DNA of 64,000 nt from Streptomyces sp. P3 (GCA_016893485.2 JAFEKX020000001.1:2480001-2544000), one strand, 5' to 3'. Numbered from the stretch's first letter, positions 7,260 through 18,157 are shown. The notes: generated by a model not told the origin, from the letters alone. Program-made: numbers and translations.

Positions 7260-9791
7260 CTACTTCCGCATGACCTCGGGCTCGTGGCGGCGCAGGAAGC
7301 GGGCCACGAAGAAGCCGCAGATCACGCCGAGGGCGATCAGGGCGGCCATGTCCATGCCCCAGGCGCCGACGGTGTGCTCCCACAGCGGGTCGGTGCTGTC
7401 GCCCGGCTTGGGCGGGCTGATCTTGTTGAAGTCGAGCGTGGCGCCCGCGGCGCCGACCGCCCAGCGCGAGGGCATCAGGTACGAGAACTGGTTGACGCCG
7501 ATCGAGCCGTTCAGCGTGAACAGGCAGCCGGTGAACACGACCTGGATGATCGCGAACATGACCAGCAGCGGCATGGTCTTCTCGGCGGTCTTCACCAGCG
7601 AGGAGATGATCAGGCCGAACATCATCGCGGTGAAGCCGAGACCCATGATCGGAATGCAGAGTTCGAACATGGTCTGACTGCCGAGGACCAGGCCCTGCTT
7701 GGGATCTCGCGGCTGGCGAAGCCGATGACGCCGACCATCAGACCCTGGAGCGCGGTGATCACACCGAGCACGAACACCTTGGACATCAGGTACGCGGAAC
7801 GGGACAGGCCGGTGGCGCGCTCCCGTTCGTAGATGACCCGTTCCTTGATCAGCTCACGGACGGAGTTGGCAGCGCCCGCGAAGCAGGCGCCGACCGCGAG
7901 GATCAGCAGGACCGTGGTGGCCGTGCCGTTCGGGACGATGGTGCCGTTCGCCCGGGCCGGGTTGGGCAGCAGGCTGTTGCCCGAGTCGATGAGCAGGCTC
8001 ACCGCGCCCAGCACGCCCGGCAGGATCACCATCAGGGCCAGGAAGCCCTTGTCGGAGGCGATCACCGCGACGTAACGGCGCACCAGCGTGACGAACTGCG
8101 ACATCCAGCCCTGCGGCTTGGGCGGCTTCATCGCCTGCATCGGCGGCATCTGTACGGACTGCGGAGCAATCGCGTCGATGTCCGCGGCGTACATCTGGTA
8201 GTGCTGCGAGCCCTTCCAGCGGCCGGCCCAGTCGTAGTCGCGGTAGTTCTCGAAGGCGGAGAAGACGTCGGCCCAGGTGTCGTAGCCGAAGAAGTTCAGC
8301 GCCTCCTCGGGCGGGCCGAAGTAGGCGACGGAACCACCCGGAGCCATCACCAACAGCTTGTCGCAGATCGCCAGTTCGGCCACGGAGTGGGTGACGACGA
8401 GGACCGTGCGGCCGTCGTCGGCGAGGCCGCGCAGCAGCTGCATGACATCGCGGTCCATGCCCGGGTCGAGGCCCGAGGTGGGCTCGTCCAGGAAGATCAG
8501 CGAGGGCTTGGTGAGGAGCTCCAGGGCCACCGAGACGCGCTTGCGCTGGCCGCCGGAGAGGGAGGTGATCTTCTTCTCTTTGTGGATGTCGAGCTTCAGC
8601 TCGCGCAGCACCTCGTCGATGCGGGCCTCGCGCTCGGCGCCGGTGGTGTCGGCGGGGAAGCGCAGCTTGGCCGCGTACTTGAGGGGCCTTCTTGACGGTC
8701 AGTTCCTTGTGCAGGATGTCGTCCTGCGGGACCAGACCGATGCGCTGGCGCAGCTCGGCGAACTGCTTGTACAGGTTGCGGTTGTCGTAGAGGACGTCGC
8801 CCTGGTTGGCGGGCCGGTAGCCGGTGAGCGCCTTGAGCAGGGTCGACTTGCCGGAGCCCGACGGGCCGATGACCGCGATCAGGGACTTCTCCGGTACGCC
8901 GAAGGAGACGTCCTTGAGGATCTGCTTGCCGCCGTCGACCGTCACCGTCAAGTGCCGTGCGGAGAAGGAGACTTCACCGGTGTCGACGAACTCTTCCAAC
9001 CGGTCCCCGACCAGCCGGAACGTGGAGTGGCCGACGCCGACGATGTCGTTCGGGCCGAGCAGCGCCGAGCCGCCCTTGGCGATCGGCTGGCCGTTGACGT
9101 ACGTGCCGTTGTGCGAGCCGAGGTCGCGGATCTCGAAGCGGCCGTCGGGCGTCGCGTGGAACTCGGCGTGGTGGCGCGAGACTTGGAGGTCCGAGACCAC
9201 CAACTCGTTCTCCAGCGCACGGCCGATCCGCATCACGCGGCCCAGCGAGAACTGGTGGAACGTGGTCGGGCTGCGGTCGCCGTAGACCGACGGCGCCCCC
9301 GCGCCGGCGCCGGATCCCTGCTGCGGCGGAATGTTCGCGGCGGCCGCAGGCGCCTGATAACGCTGCTGCTCAGGCGTCTGCGCCGGGGCCTGCTGCGGCG
9401 GTGCCTGCTGCGCCCAGCCGGGGCCCGCTCCCTGTGCGGCGTACGGCTGTTGCTGCGGCTGCGCCTGCGGGGTCGCGACTGCCGCCGCGGCACCGGACAG
9501 GTTCAGCCGCGGGCCGTCGGTCGCGTTGCCCAGGTACACGGACGTGCCGGGGCCGATCTCCATCTGATGGATGCGCTGACCCTGCACGAACGTGCCGTTG
9601 GTGCTGCCGTGGTCGTCGATGACCCAACTCCGGCCGCTCCAGCTGATCGTGGCGTGCCGCCAGGAGACCCTGGCGTCGTCGACCACGACGTCCCCCTGCG
9701 GATCACGTCCGAGGGTGTAGGACCGGGACGCGTCGAGCGTCCAGGTCCGTCCATTCAATTCCAGTACGAGTTCCGGCACTCCATGCCCCAC
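7260..9791 (-). CDS. FHA-FHA-ABC exporter (Rv1747-like ATP-binding/permease protein)
   Basis: This single chain of about 844 residues joins two phosphothreonine-binding FHA domains to an ABC exporter. FHA1 (about 5-95) has YTLGRDPQGD and STNGTFV. A Gln/Pro/Ala-rich linker of about 75 residues follows, then FHA2 (about 175-260) with VSRHHAEF and SHNGTYVNG. The nucleotide-binding domain (about 285-520) has GPSGSGKSTLLK, the signature LSGGQRKRVSV and FLDEPTSGLDP. The C-terminal ABC2 membrane domain has about six spans. An extra C near 8685 and a missing C near 7704 break the frame. Mycobacterial Rv1747 has this architecture and is controlled by a Ser/Thr kinase; the same control is inferred here. 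The substrate is unknown. Confidence 0.9.
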
Positions 9792-10016
9792 TGAGTAGTC
9801 CCCGAGTTACCCCCATCACAGGGAGTCTAGGGATGGCGAACATCGTCGGGAACTATTTCAGGCTGCACCCCTGACCGAAAGTCGGACCTTGTGAAGACCA
9901 CGTCGGTACGCCTTCGCCGGTTCCGTTGACGGGGTTGAAACCGACCCGGAGAGTGGTAATCCACGCGAGGGGGACATGTGCGGTGTCCGCACCGCGCAGC
10001 GGATCGGGGGTCTGCC

Positions 10017-12561
10017 ATGAGTTCAGCGACGAGGGTCAGGACGGCGCACTACGACACGAGCGTGCCCTGGACCGACGTCCTGCTCTCCGCGATCGCGGCG
10101 GTGAGCTGGGCCCTGATAGGCATGGCGGGCACGGCGGCACTCGGCCTGCACCTGCTGGGCGCCGACGCGACGGGCTCGCTCGGCCCGATGACCGCGCCGT
10201 GGTCGCCCTCGGCGCGGGCGGCTCGGTCACCCCGACCGGCGACGTGTCGGCTTTCGGCCTCACCGGCGCACAGGCGAACACGGCCGTCACGATCACGCCA
10301 TTGGGCGTGAGCCTGGTGGGCGCCCTCCTCCTGTCGTACTTCTTCCTACGATCCTTGCGGGCGGCCGGAGTTGTGATCGCGCCGGCCGAACTCCTCGCGC
10401 GCGTGGGCTCGGTGATCGCGCTCTTCGTGGCGATGCTGGGCGGCCTGGCGTGGGCGGGCCACGACGTCATCACGATCGACGGAAGCAAGCTGGGCCTCGA
10501 CAAGCTGACGGGCGGGGGCGGTAGCGGCGGCGGGGGTGAACATCCCCGGCCTCGGCGACATCGGTGACATCGGCGGCCTGCTCCCGGGCAAGGTCAGCGA
10601 CCTGGTCAAGGCGAAGGCGGCGGTCGGCTTCACGGTGGACACGGCACCGACGCTGCTGGGCGGCCTGGCCTGGTCGGCCGGCATCCTCCTGATCGCCCTG
10701 CTGGCCTCGCGCCGTACGCCCCTCCCCGCGGTTGGGAGGCGATCCACCGCGTCGTGCGCCCGGCCGCGTCCGCCCTCGTCACGGTGCTGCTGGTCGCGGT
10801 GGCGGCGGGGCTCGCGGCGGCGGCGTACGCGGCGATCGGCGACGACCACCCGAAACGCATCGCGGGCGCGGCGCTCCTCGGCGCCCCCAACGGCGTCTGG
10901 CTCGGCATCCCCCTCGGCCTCTTCGTCCCCTGGGACGGCGAGGCGACGGGCGAACTCTCCAAACTCCTCCCCACCCCTTGGACCAACTCCTCAGCGCGAA
11001 GTCGAACCAGCCGGTGACGCTGGGCCGACTGGCCGAACTGGACGGGCGGGTTTGGCTGTTGGCGGTCGCGGCGGCGCTGATGATGCTGCTGGCGGGGGTG
11101 TTGGCCGCGGCGCGGACGCCCTTGGGAGTGAGGAGGGGTGTTGGGGGCGGGGCGGTTCAAGTGGTGCGGGTGGTCGGGGTGTTGCCGGTGGTCGGCAGAG
11201 TGCTCTCGGGTTTGCCGGGCGATGCGCCTTGCGCCTGGGGGTTGTCACCGCGCTGACGTTGCCGCTGCTGGCGTGGCTCACGGATGTGTCGGTGGACGCG
11301 TCGCTGTCGGTGCTGGGGTTCGACGCGTTCGGCGCGGGGATCGAGTTGCACGGGCATCTGGGCATGGCGTTGGTGCTGGGAGCGGTGTGGGGTGCGGGAG
11401 CGGGGGTGTCGGGGGCTGCTCGCGTATGCGACCGGAGCGGCTGGACGGCGGGCCTCACGGCTGGCACGGGGTGACTTGGGGACGGGGACGGAGTCTGGGA
11501 CCGGGGCGGAGGAAGGGATCGGCGCCGGAGTTGGGGTGGGATCAGGGTCGGATGGGCTGGGGCCCGGGTATCCGGAACGGTCGCAGCCTGTGGGGGCGCC
11601 GGGCATGGAGGGGTGCAGGGCATGCAAGGGGGTCGGGGGCCGCAGAGGGGTCGGGGACTGCTGGGGACTCGGGGCCTTATGTGCCGAGCGCGCCATACCG
11701 TGCGCCCAACCCCGCGACCAATCCGTATCTCCAAGTGCCTGATGAGCTACGGCAACCGGAGGACCGCAGGCCCTCTCGGGATGCGTGGCCTGGCGGGAAG
11801 CAGTCGGGGCACGGGGGCGGGGCGGGTGGTGCGGGGGGCAGTGGTTCGGGGCCTGGTGGTGGAGGGCCCGGTGGTGGAGCGCCTGGCGGTGGGGATCGGT
11901 CCCGTGGGGCGGCTCGGCCGCCGGGTGCCGGATCGCCTACGGAGGTCGTGTGGCCGCCGAGTGCGGGGTCACCCCAGGAGGGGGTCGGCCGCCCGGCGGA
12001 CGTGCGCGGGGTGGCGGTGCCGGGCAGCCTCCGGGCGACGTAGGACCGAGTGGTGGGCCTCGGTCCCGCGGGCCGGCGTGGCCACGGGATGCGGGTTCAC
12101 CGCGAGAGGGTGCGTGGCCGCCGGACGGACGGTCAGCGCAGCAAGGTGGTCGGTCACCCGGTGGAGGGGCAGCGCCTGCCGGTCGCCCTCAACCTCCGGG
12201 CAGCGCAGGGCAGTTCGGGGCTGGTGGGGCACCCGGAGCCGTCGGGCCCGGTGGAGTCGGCGGGGTCGGGCCGTACGCCGGAGGTGGGCGGCCGCCCGGG
12301 GTCGTACCGCCGGACGACGGGACTCAGCGCTACGACGACCCGCAGGCACCCGATGTCCCGCCGCCGCCCGTCGACATGTACGGCGCTCCGACCATGGCCC
12401 AGTCCTACGAGCCACCGGATCGGTCGCGTCGTCGTCGGCCGGGGGCACGTTCGCGGGACTGGCCGGGGATGACCCGGATGACGGGCAGCAACCTCCGCCT
12501 CCCCGCCGACGACACCTCCACCGCCACCACCCCTCCGGGGAGGCCTAAGGGGCGTCGGTGA
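10017..12561 (+). CDS. streptophobe family membrane protein with long disordered tail
   Basis: This large actinobacterial membrane protein is of unknown function. The N-terminal start MSSATRVRTAHYDTSVPWTD and the following hydrophobic spans (LLSAIAAVSWALIGMAGTAAL, VVIAPAELLARVGSVIALFV, VWLLAVAAALMMLLAGVLAA, TALTLPLLAWLTDVSVDA and others) identify the streptophobe family. After about residue 480 the protein becomes a Gly/Pro/Gln-rich tail with motifs such as GPYVPSAPYRAPNPATNPYL and DDPQAPDVPPPPVDMYGAP. At least eight indels scatter it over all three frames, so its length (about 845 residues) is approximate. The Gly/Pro-rich tail may interact with envelope components. Confidence 0.75.
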
Positions 12562-12753
12562 TTGGGCTTGGTGGCGGGTGAGGTGTGGGGAGGTCGGTCG
12601 GGGGCGGGTCGCGTCGGTCAGGGGCGGAGCGATGCGTCTCCATGGCCCGGGAGCCAGCTGGTGCAGGGCCCAGGGGTCCAGCAACCTCGCGCCCTGCGCC
12701 TCGCGGGCTGGCGGCTCGGTGACTCCGCTGCTCGGCAACCCTGCGACTCCTTA

Positions 12754-12857
12754 GCTCGACGGCTCGACGGCTCGACGGCTCGACGGCACGGCGGCCCAGC
12801 GGCCCAGCGGCTCAGCGGCTCAGCGGCTCAGCGGCTCAGCGGCTCAGCGGCTGAATG
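12754..12857. repeat. tandem 8-bp repeats (GCTCGACG / GCTCAGCG)
   Basis: Thirteen consecutive 8-bp units run in phase: four GCTCGACG, one GCACGGCG, two GCCCAGCG, five GCTCAGCG and a decayed GCTGAATG. The shared phase shows that the variants derive from one array. It lies in the 834-bp gene-free gap between the streptophobe and serB genes. The rest of that gap holds two other short tandem arrays and many scattered CTCCTGACC words, with no supported gene. Confidence 0.92.
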
Positions 12858-12950
12858 CTCCGACAACTCAGCGCCCGGACGGCTCGACACGGCGGCCCGA
12901 TCGCCCAGCACCCAACCGCTCGGCATCCGAGCACCCAGCACACCGCGCCC

Positions 12951-13022
12951 CGCTCACCCAGCCGCCCGACACACCTCGTCTTACCCCGCTCACCCAGCCG
13001 CCCGACACACCTCGTCTCACCC
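12951..13022. repeat. two tandem copies of a 36-bp unit
   Basis: A 36-bp unit beginning CGCTCACCCAGCCGCCCGAC occurs twice head to tail with a single difference (TTACCC versus TCACCC near the end). A truncated third copy, CGCTCACC, follows. On the other strand it would encode repeated GRLGERG-like peptides, but there is no ribosome site and the composition is unlike a gene. Confidence 0.9.
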
Positions 13023-13045
13023 CGCTCACCCCACTCACTCACCCC

Positions 13046-13081
13046 CTCACCCACTCACCCACTCACCCACTCACCCACTCA
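13046..13081. repeat. tandem CTCACCCA repeat
   Basis: Four complete CTCACCCA units and a partial fifth follow one another. The array is part of the same repeat island upstream of serB, 315 bp from its start codon. Confidence 0.92.
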
Positions 13082-13395
13082 GGCGTACCCGCCCACCCCG
13101 CACCGCCCCAGCCCCTCACCAGCCACCCCTCCCCAACAACAGGTCAACTCCTGATCGACCCTGCGCTCCAAAACGATCACCCCGCCCCACCTCCTGACCG
13201 CCAGCTGCCCCCTCAGCCAACTAACGACCGCCCCCACCCACTCCTGACCAGCACCCACCCCACTCCTGACCACTCCCCGCCCCCTTCGTGATCGCCCCGT
13301 AAGGTTCCGCCACCAATCCGACACCCACTGTTCCGTGTCCGCTGGGCGGACCTCTGCGGCACAAGGCACTGCGTGCCGGATACGGTGGGTACACC

Positions 13396-14604
13396 ATGAG
13401 CGCTTCGCAGACCTCTGACGTCCCCACTCTCCTCGTCAAGATCTTCGGCAAGGACAGGCCGGGCATCACCGCCGGACTCTTCGACACCCTCGCCGCCTAC
13501 TCCGTCGACGTGGTCGACATCGAGCAGGTCGTCACCCGTGGCCGGATGGTGCTGTGCGCACTCGTGACCCCGCCCCCGCCGGGCTCGAAGGGGATCTGCG
13601 GGCCACCGTGCACAGCTGGGCCGAGTCGATGAAGATGCAGGCGGAGATCATCTCCGGACTCGGCGACAACCGCCCCCCGTGGGCTGGGCCGTTCGCTGGT
13701 GACGGTGCTGGGCCACCCCCTCACCGCTGAGTCGACCGCCGCGATCGCCGCCCGCATCACCCGCGCCGGCGGCAACATCGACCGTATCTTCCGGCTCGCC
13801 AAGTACCCCGTGACAGCAGTGGAGTTCGCGGTGTCCGGCGTGGAGACCGAGCCGCTGCGCACCGCCCTCGTCACCGACGCGGCGACCTTCGGCGTCGACA
13901 TCGCCGTCGTGGCGGCGGGGCTGCACCGACGGGCCCAGCGCCTGGTCGTCATGGACGTCGACTCCACGCTCATCCAGGACGAGGTCATCGAACTCTTCGC
14001 CGCGCACGCCGGCTGCGAGGACGAGGTCGCCGAGGTCACCGCCGCCGCGATGCGCGGGGAACTGGACTTCGAGCAGTCGCTGCACGCCCGCGTGGCGCTG
14101 CTGAAGGGACTCGACGCGTCGGTCGTCGACAAGGTCCGCAGCGAGGTGCGCCTGACGCCCGGCGCCCGCACCCTGATCCGTACGCTCAAGCGCCTCGGCT
14201 ACCAAGTCGGCGTCGTCTCAGGCGGGTTCACCCAGGTCACCGACGACCTCAAGGACCGGCTCGGCCTCGACTTCGCCCAGGCCAACACGCTGGAGATCAT
14301 CGACGGGCGGCTCACCGGCAAGGTCACCGGCGAGATCGTCGACCGCGCGGGCAAGGCCCGGCTGCTGCGCCGCTTCGCCGCCGAGGCGGGCGTACCGCTC
14401 GCGCAGACCGTGGCGATCGGCGACGGCGCCAACGACCTGGACATGCTCAACGCGGCCGGCCTCGGTGTCGCCTTCAACGCCAAGCCGGTCGTACGGGAGG
14501 CAGCGCACACCGCGGTGAACGTGCCGTTCCTCGACACCGTGCTGTACCTGCTGGGTGTCACCCGCGAAGAGGTCGAAGCCGCGGACACCCACGACGAGGA
14601 CTGA
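13396..14604 (+). CDS. serB: phosphoserine phosphatase with N-terminal ACT domains
   Basis: SerB removes phosphate from phosphoserine, the last step of serine synthesis. The N-terminal region (about 1-180) carries two ACT-type domains, starting TLLVKIFGKDRPGITAGLFD and LVTVLGHPLTAESTAAIAAR. The HAD phosphatase domain follows, with the nucleophile motif VVMDVDSTLIQDE, motif II in VGVVSGGFTQ and the C-terminal motif VAIGDGANDLDML. Two indels near 13580 and 13680 disrupt the link between the ACT domains; the rest is in one frame. The corrected length of about 403 residues suits actinobacterial SerB. ACT domains suggest feedback by an amino acid, probably serine. It stands alone, followed by a terminator. 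Confidence 0.95.
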
Positions 14605-14710
14605 CCCCGCCCGGGAGACGCCCCGAACCCGAACCCGAGCCCGGATCCGAACCCGACATGGGCCTAGGACCGAGGACCGAGGACCGATCACAGCCTCACG
14701 CCACTATCAG

Positions 14711-14736
14711 GGGCCCGGCACCACGGTGCCGGGCCC
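14711..14736. terminator. rho-independent terminator after serB
   Basis: Perfect 12-bp arms GGGCCCGGCACC and GGTGCCGGGCCC flank a two-base centre and are followed by TCTTGT. It lies 107 bp after the serB stop. The remaining 150 bp up to the next gene are low-complexity CTGCCC/CTCAGC repeats with no gene seen. Confidence 0.85.
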
Positions 14737-14883
14737 TCTTGTCATGCCGGTCTGCACGGCCCGCACGTCCTGCAAGGCCGATCCACCGCCGCCTTGCCCG
14801 GTCAGCCTGCCCTACCTGCTCAGCCGTGCCCTACTCAGCTGTGCCGTACTCAGCCCAGCCCTGCCCAGTCCTGCCCCTCCGCC

Positions 14884-15419
14884 CTACTCCGACGGCGCCC
14901 AGTAGTCGTCCAGCGCAGCCACACCCGGCTCCAGCGCCTTCCACGAACCGGTGAAGGACAGCACGGCGAAACCGGCGGTCGCGAACCCTCGACGAGTCAG
15001 CCGCTCCCGAGCCTCACCGCTGCCCGCGCCCGCTCCCCCACCCGCTCCGGGAAGGATCTCCGCCAACCCCTGCACGCTCGGGTTGTGGCCGACGAGGATC
15101 ACGTTCCGCGCGTCGTCCGGCGTCTCGTTCAGCACAGCGATCAGCTCGCCGGGGAGGCCTCGTAGAGCCGCTCCTCGTAGACGGTTTTCGGCCGGTGCGC
15201 GAGCTCGTGGACGGCGAGCTTCCAGGTCTCCCGGGTCCGGACCGCCGTGGAGCAGAGGGCCAGGTCGAAGGGGATGCCGGTGTCGGCCAGCCTGCTTCCG
15301 GCGGTGGCCGCGTCCAGGCGGCCCCGCTCAGCGAGCGGCCGCTCGTGATCGGTCACCTGGGGCCAGTCGGCTTTCGCATGCCGGAAGAGGACGATCCTGC
15401 GGGGTTCTGCGACGCTCAT
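14884..15419 (-). CDS. SixA-type phosphohistidine phosphatase
   Basis: This small histidine phosphatase-superfamily enzyme probably removes phosphate from protein histidines or from small molecules. The catalytic RHA motif appears in RIVLFRHAKADWP at residues 8-20, a form typical of SixA. The second conserved arginine block is LALCSTAVRTRETW, and the C-terminal catalytic histidine lies in NVILVGHNPSVQGLAE. One missing G near 15145 separates the two halves; corrected length is about 178 residues. It is convergent with serB. The partner phosphorelay cannot be seen from the neighbourhood. Confidence 0.88.
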
Positions 15420-15496
15420 GGGATCCAGCTTCGCATGAAACAGGCCATGGGGCGCAGGGAGTTGACGGGGCCGCCGCGCGGGTGCTCAGCGACTGC

Positions 15497-15703
15497 TCAG
15501 CGGGCTATGAGCTGGTGCGCGCGCTCGAAGAGGTGCGTGATCATCGGGTCCGAGCCCGCCGCTTGCGCGTCCGTCGGGTTGAGCATCATCACGAGCAGCA
15601 CGATGAACGCGAGCGCCGGCAGGGCGAGGGCCCACCACGGCAGCCTGATGTCGACGCCGCCCGTGGTCGCCGGGTGGGCCGGGGTGTGCGTAGGGGCCGA
15701 CAT
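15497..15703 (-). CDS. small single-span membrane protein
   Basis: This 68-residue protein starts MSAPTHTPAHPATTGGVD at the ATG at 15703. It has one strong hydrophobic segment (WWALALPALAFIVLLVMML, about 23-41) followed by a short helical tail ending FERAHQLIAR. The start fits because upstream codons on this strand are not conserved-looking and GGAGGC lies before the ATG. The function is unknown. It lies between the SixA gene and the transporter genes on the same strand. Confidence 0.65.
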   Translation of the reverse strand: MSAPTHTPAHPATTGGVDIRLPWWALALPALAFIVLLVMMLNPTDAQAAGSDPMITHLFERAHQLIAR

Positions 15704-15833
15704 GGATGCCTCCGCTGGTCTCCGAGTGGTCCGCGATCCGCTTCTCGCGGTCACACCATCGAAGTTACGGAAGTTCCGGCCCCCAACCCATCCGGAGATC
15801 CACCCACTTGACCCTGAGCCTCGCCCCCTAGGG

Positions 15834-15857
15834 GATGGTGGGGACAACCCCACCATC
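15834..15857. terminator. hairpin terminator downstream of transporter operon
   Basis: Perfect 10-bp arms GATGGTGGGG and CCCCACCATC enclose ACAA. It lies 45 bp past the stop of the leftward SGM_5486-like gene. Confidence 0.8.
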
Positions 15858-15902
15858 GGCCCGCGGAGGCACCTTCACGGAGACTCGGTCACCGGGACGC
15901 GG

Positions 15903-16018
15903 TCACGGCGAAGCGATCGTCGCGATGATGGCGATGACGATGAAGATGGCGAAGAACGAGCCGAAGACGATGAGCATCTTCCGCTGGCCGTTCTGGGGTT
16001 CGGATCGAGCACTGGCAT
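15903..16018 (-). CDS. SGM_5486-type transporter-associated mini-protein
   Basis: With one C restored near 15995, this frame encodes a 38-residue protein beginning MPVLDPNPQNGQRKML. A single membrane span follows (IVFGSFFAIFIVIAIIATI) and then ASP. That is the pattern of the SGM_5486 family, tiny proteins found beside CynX/NimT transporters in streptomycetes. It lies just after the transporter gene on the same strand, which supports the call. It probably binds or stabilises the transporter in the membrane; this role is inferred from the family name and position. Confidence 0.75.
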
Positions 16019-16066
16019 GCGCCCAGTCTCGCACCACCGGCCCTTGCCGGACGCGCCGGGGTGAGG

Positions 16067-17381
16067 TCAGCGCACCGCTTCGTCCTCCACCGTGCGGTTG
16101 CGTCCCGCGAGGACGCCGACGGCCATCTGCGGGATCATCAGGCCGGCCATGAGGGCGATCGGCAGCCCCAGCCGCCGCTGCTCTGGTAAAGCACGCCGAC
16201 CAGGAGCGGCCCCGGGATCGAGATCAGATACCCGGTGCTCTGCGCGAACGCCGACAGCTGGGCCACGCCCGCACCGGTCTTGGCCCGCATCCCGACCATC
16301 GTCAGGGCGAGCGGGAAGGAGCAGTTGGCGATGCCGAGCAGCACGGCCCAGGCCCAGGCGCCGCCGGCCGGCGCGAGGTACAGGCCCGCGTATCCGGCGA
16401 GCCCGCAGAGGCCGAGCGCGATCACGATCGGGCCCTGCCGGGGCAGCCAGGTGGCCAGCCGCGGGATGACGAAGGCGAGCGGCACGCCCATCACCATCGT
16501 GACGGCCAGGAGCAGTCCGGCGGTGCCCGCGGAGACCCCCGCGTCACGGAAGATCTGTGCCATCCAGCCCATCGTGATGTAGGCGGCGGTGGCCTGGAGC
16601 CCGAAGAACACGGCGAGCGCCCAGGCGGTACGGCTGCGGGTGATCCGCAGCACCGGCTGCGCCCCGGGCGTGGGTGTCCCGTCGGCGGCCTCCCGCGCGC
16701 GGGGGTGCCGTCTTCCCGGAGGGCGCCTCCCGGTGTCGTACGAGAGCGATCCACGGGAGTACGGCCGCGGCGGCCAGCGCCGCCCAGACGGCGAGGCCGG
16801 AGCGCCAGCTGCCGCCCAGGGCATCGGTGACGGGGACGGTGATCGCGGCGGCGGCGGAGGTGCCGAGGGCCAGGGCCATCGAGTACAGGCCGGTCATCGA
16901 GCCGACCCGGTCGGGGAACCAGCGCTTGACGATCACCGGCATCAGGACGTTGCTGACGGCGATGCCCATGAGGGCGAGCGCGCTGCCGATCAGGAAGCCG
17001 GGTATGCCGCCGATGTAGGGCCGTATGAGCAGGCCGGCGGTGATGGCCACCATGCCGGCGCAGACCACCGCGGCCGGGCCGAAGCGGCGGGCGAGGCGGG
17101 GGCCGTGACGCCGAAGAGGGCGAAGCACAGCGGGGGTACGGAGGTGAGCAGTCCGGCGACGCTGCCGCTCATGCCGAGGCCGTCGCGGACCTCTTCGAGG
17201 AGGGCGCCGAGGCTGGTGATGGCGGGGCGGAGGTTCAGCGCGGCCAGCACGATGCCCACGACGATCAGGCGTTTGGTCCACGCGCGCGTGGGGGTGCTTC
17301 CGGTGGACTCCGGGAGTCGGCCGGAGTGGAGTTGCTGATGTTCGTCGTGGACTTCAGTGTCCCTGTTTCCTCGCTTGCCAT
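16067..17381 (-). CDS. CynX/NimT-family MFS transporter
   Basis: This is a major facilitator protein of about 438 residues with some twelve membrane spans, related to cyanate and nitroimidazole transporters. Recognisable segments are VVGIVLAALNLRPAITSLG at the first span, LGMSGSVAGLLTSVPPLCFA, GIAVSNVLMPVIVKRWFPDR, MGWMAQIFRDAGVSAGTAGL and the C-terminal GLPIALMAGLMIPQMAVGV. At least four indels (near 17290, 17105, 16700 and 16185) split it. The ATG at 17381 opens a polar N-terminal tail (MASEETGTLKSTTN) before span one. A divergent FadR-type regulator gene starts 83 bp away and is the likely controller. The natural substrate is unknown. Confidence 0.85.
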
Positions 17382-17463
17382 GCCACCCATCATAGAATGA
17401 TGGGATGATTGGTTGTCCATCCCCGGGTGGCCCGCTCCCGCCCCGCCCATGCGAAGGTGTGCC

Positions 17464-18157
17464 ATGCCCCTGAGTCACCCCCGTCGTTCGGCGCTCTCCG
17501 AGCAGGTCATCGCCGCGCTGCGGAACCAGATCGCCTCGGGCGAGTGGCCGGTCGGCTCCCGGATCCCGACCGAGCCGGAGCTGGTCGAGCAGCTCGGGGT
17601 CGCCCGCAACACGGTCCGCGAGGCGGTCCGCGCGCTCGCGCACAACGGCCTGCTGGACATCCGTCAGGGCTCCGGCACCTACGTCGTCGCGACGAGCGAG
17701 CTGGCGGGTGATGCACCGCCGCTTCGCGGACGCCGATCCCCGGCACATCGCCGAACTGCGCTCCACCCTGGAGTCGTCGGCGGCGCAGCTGGCGGCCGAG
17801 CGACGCACGGAGAAGGACCTCAAGCAGCTGGACGCCCTCCTCGTACGGCGTGAGGAGGCCTGGGCGTCGGGTGACACGGAGGCCTTCGTGACGGCCGACG
17901 CGACCCTGCACATGGCCGTGGTGGCGGCCTCGCACAACGACGTCATGACGGCGATGTACGCCGACCTGGGCGAGGTGCTGCGGGAGTGGCTGCGGGCGGA
18001 CGTCGGCGAGGCGCTGACTCCGGAGACGTACATGGACCACACGCGGCTGGTGGACGCGATCCGCGCGGGAGACGCGCAGGCGGCCGCCGAGGAGGCCGCG
18101 GGCTATCCGTTCGTGTGCCGCGCGCTGCGGTTCAGCTCGCCCGCTTCTGGTGGCTGA
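17464..18157 (+). CDS. FadR-subfamily GntR transcriptional regulator
   Basis: The N-terminal winged helix (about 5-75) reads LSEQVIAALRNQIASGEWPV, then PTEPELVEQLGVARNTVREA and DIRQGSGTYVV, which is diagnostic of GntR regulators. The C-terminal all-helical FCD ligand domain contains ELRSTLESSAAQLAAERRT and FHMAV-like DATLHMAVVAASHND, with the metal-binding histidine in that block. One missing G near 17705 splits the two domains. It is divergent from the CynX-type transporter gene, so it probably represses that gene in response to the transported compound. The last codons overlap the convergent gene, and a further indel near the C-terminus is possible. Confidence 0.87.

Noticed and set aside
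7854..9791. Truncated FHA-ABC protein ending in Arg/Gly-rich sequence
   Set aside because: The conserved ABC domain continues in another frame right after an extra C near 8685, so this end is an indel artefact.
12836..13054. Minus-strand frame with GRLGERG-like repeats
   Set aside because: It is produced by tandem DNA repeats, has no ribosome site and no conserved-looking segment.
12754..13081. CRISPR array
   Set aside because: The repeats are directly adjacent without unique spacers, and no cas gene is present.
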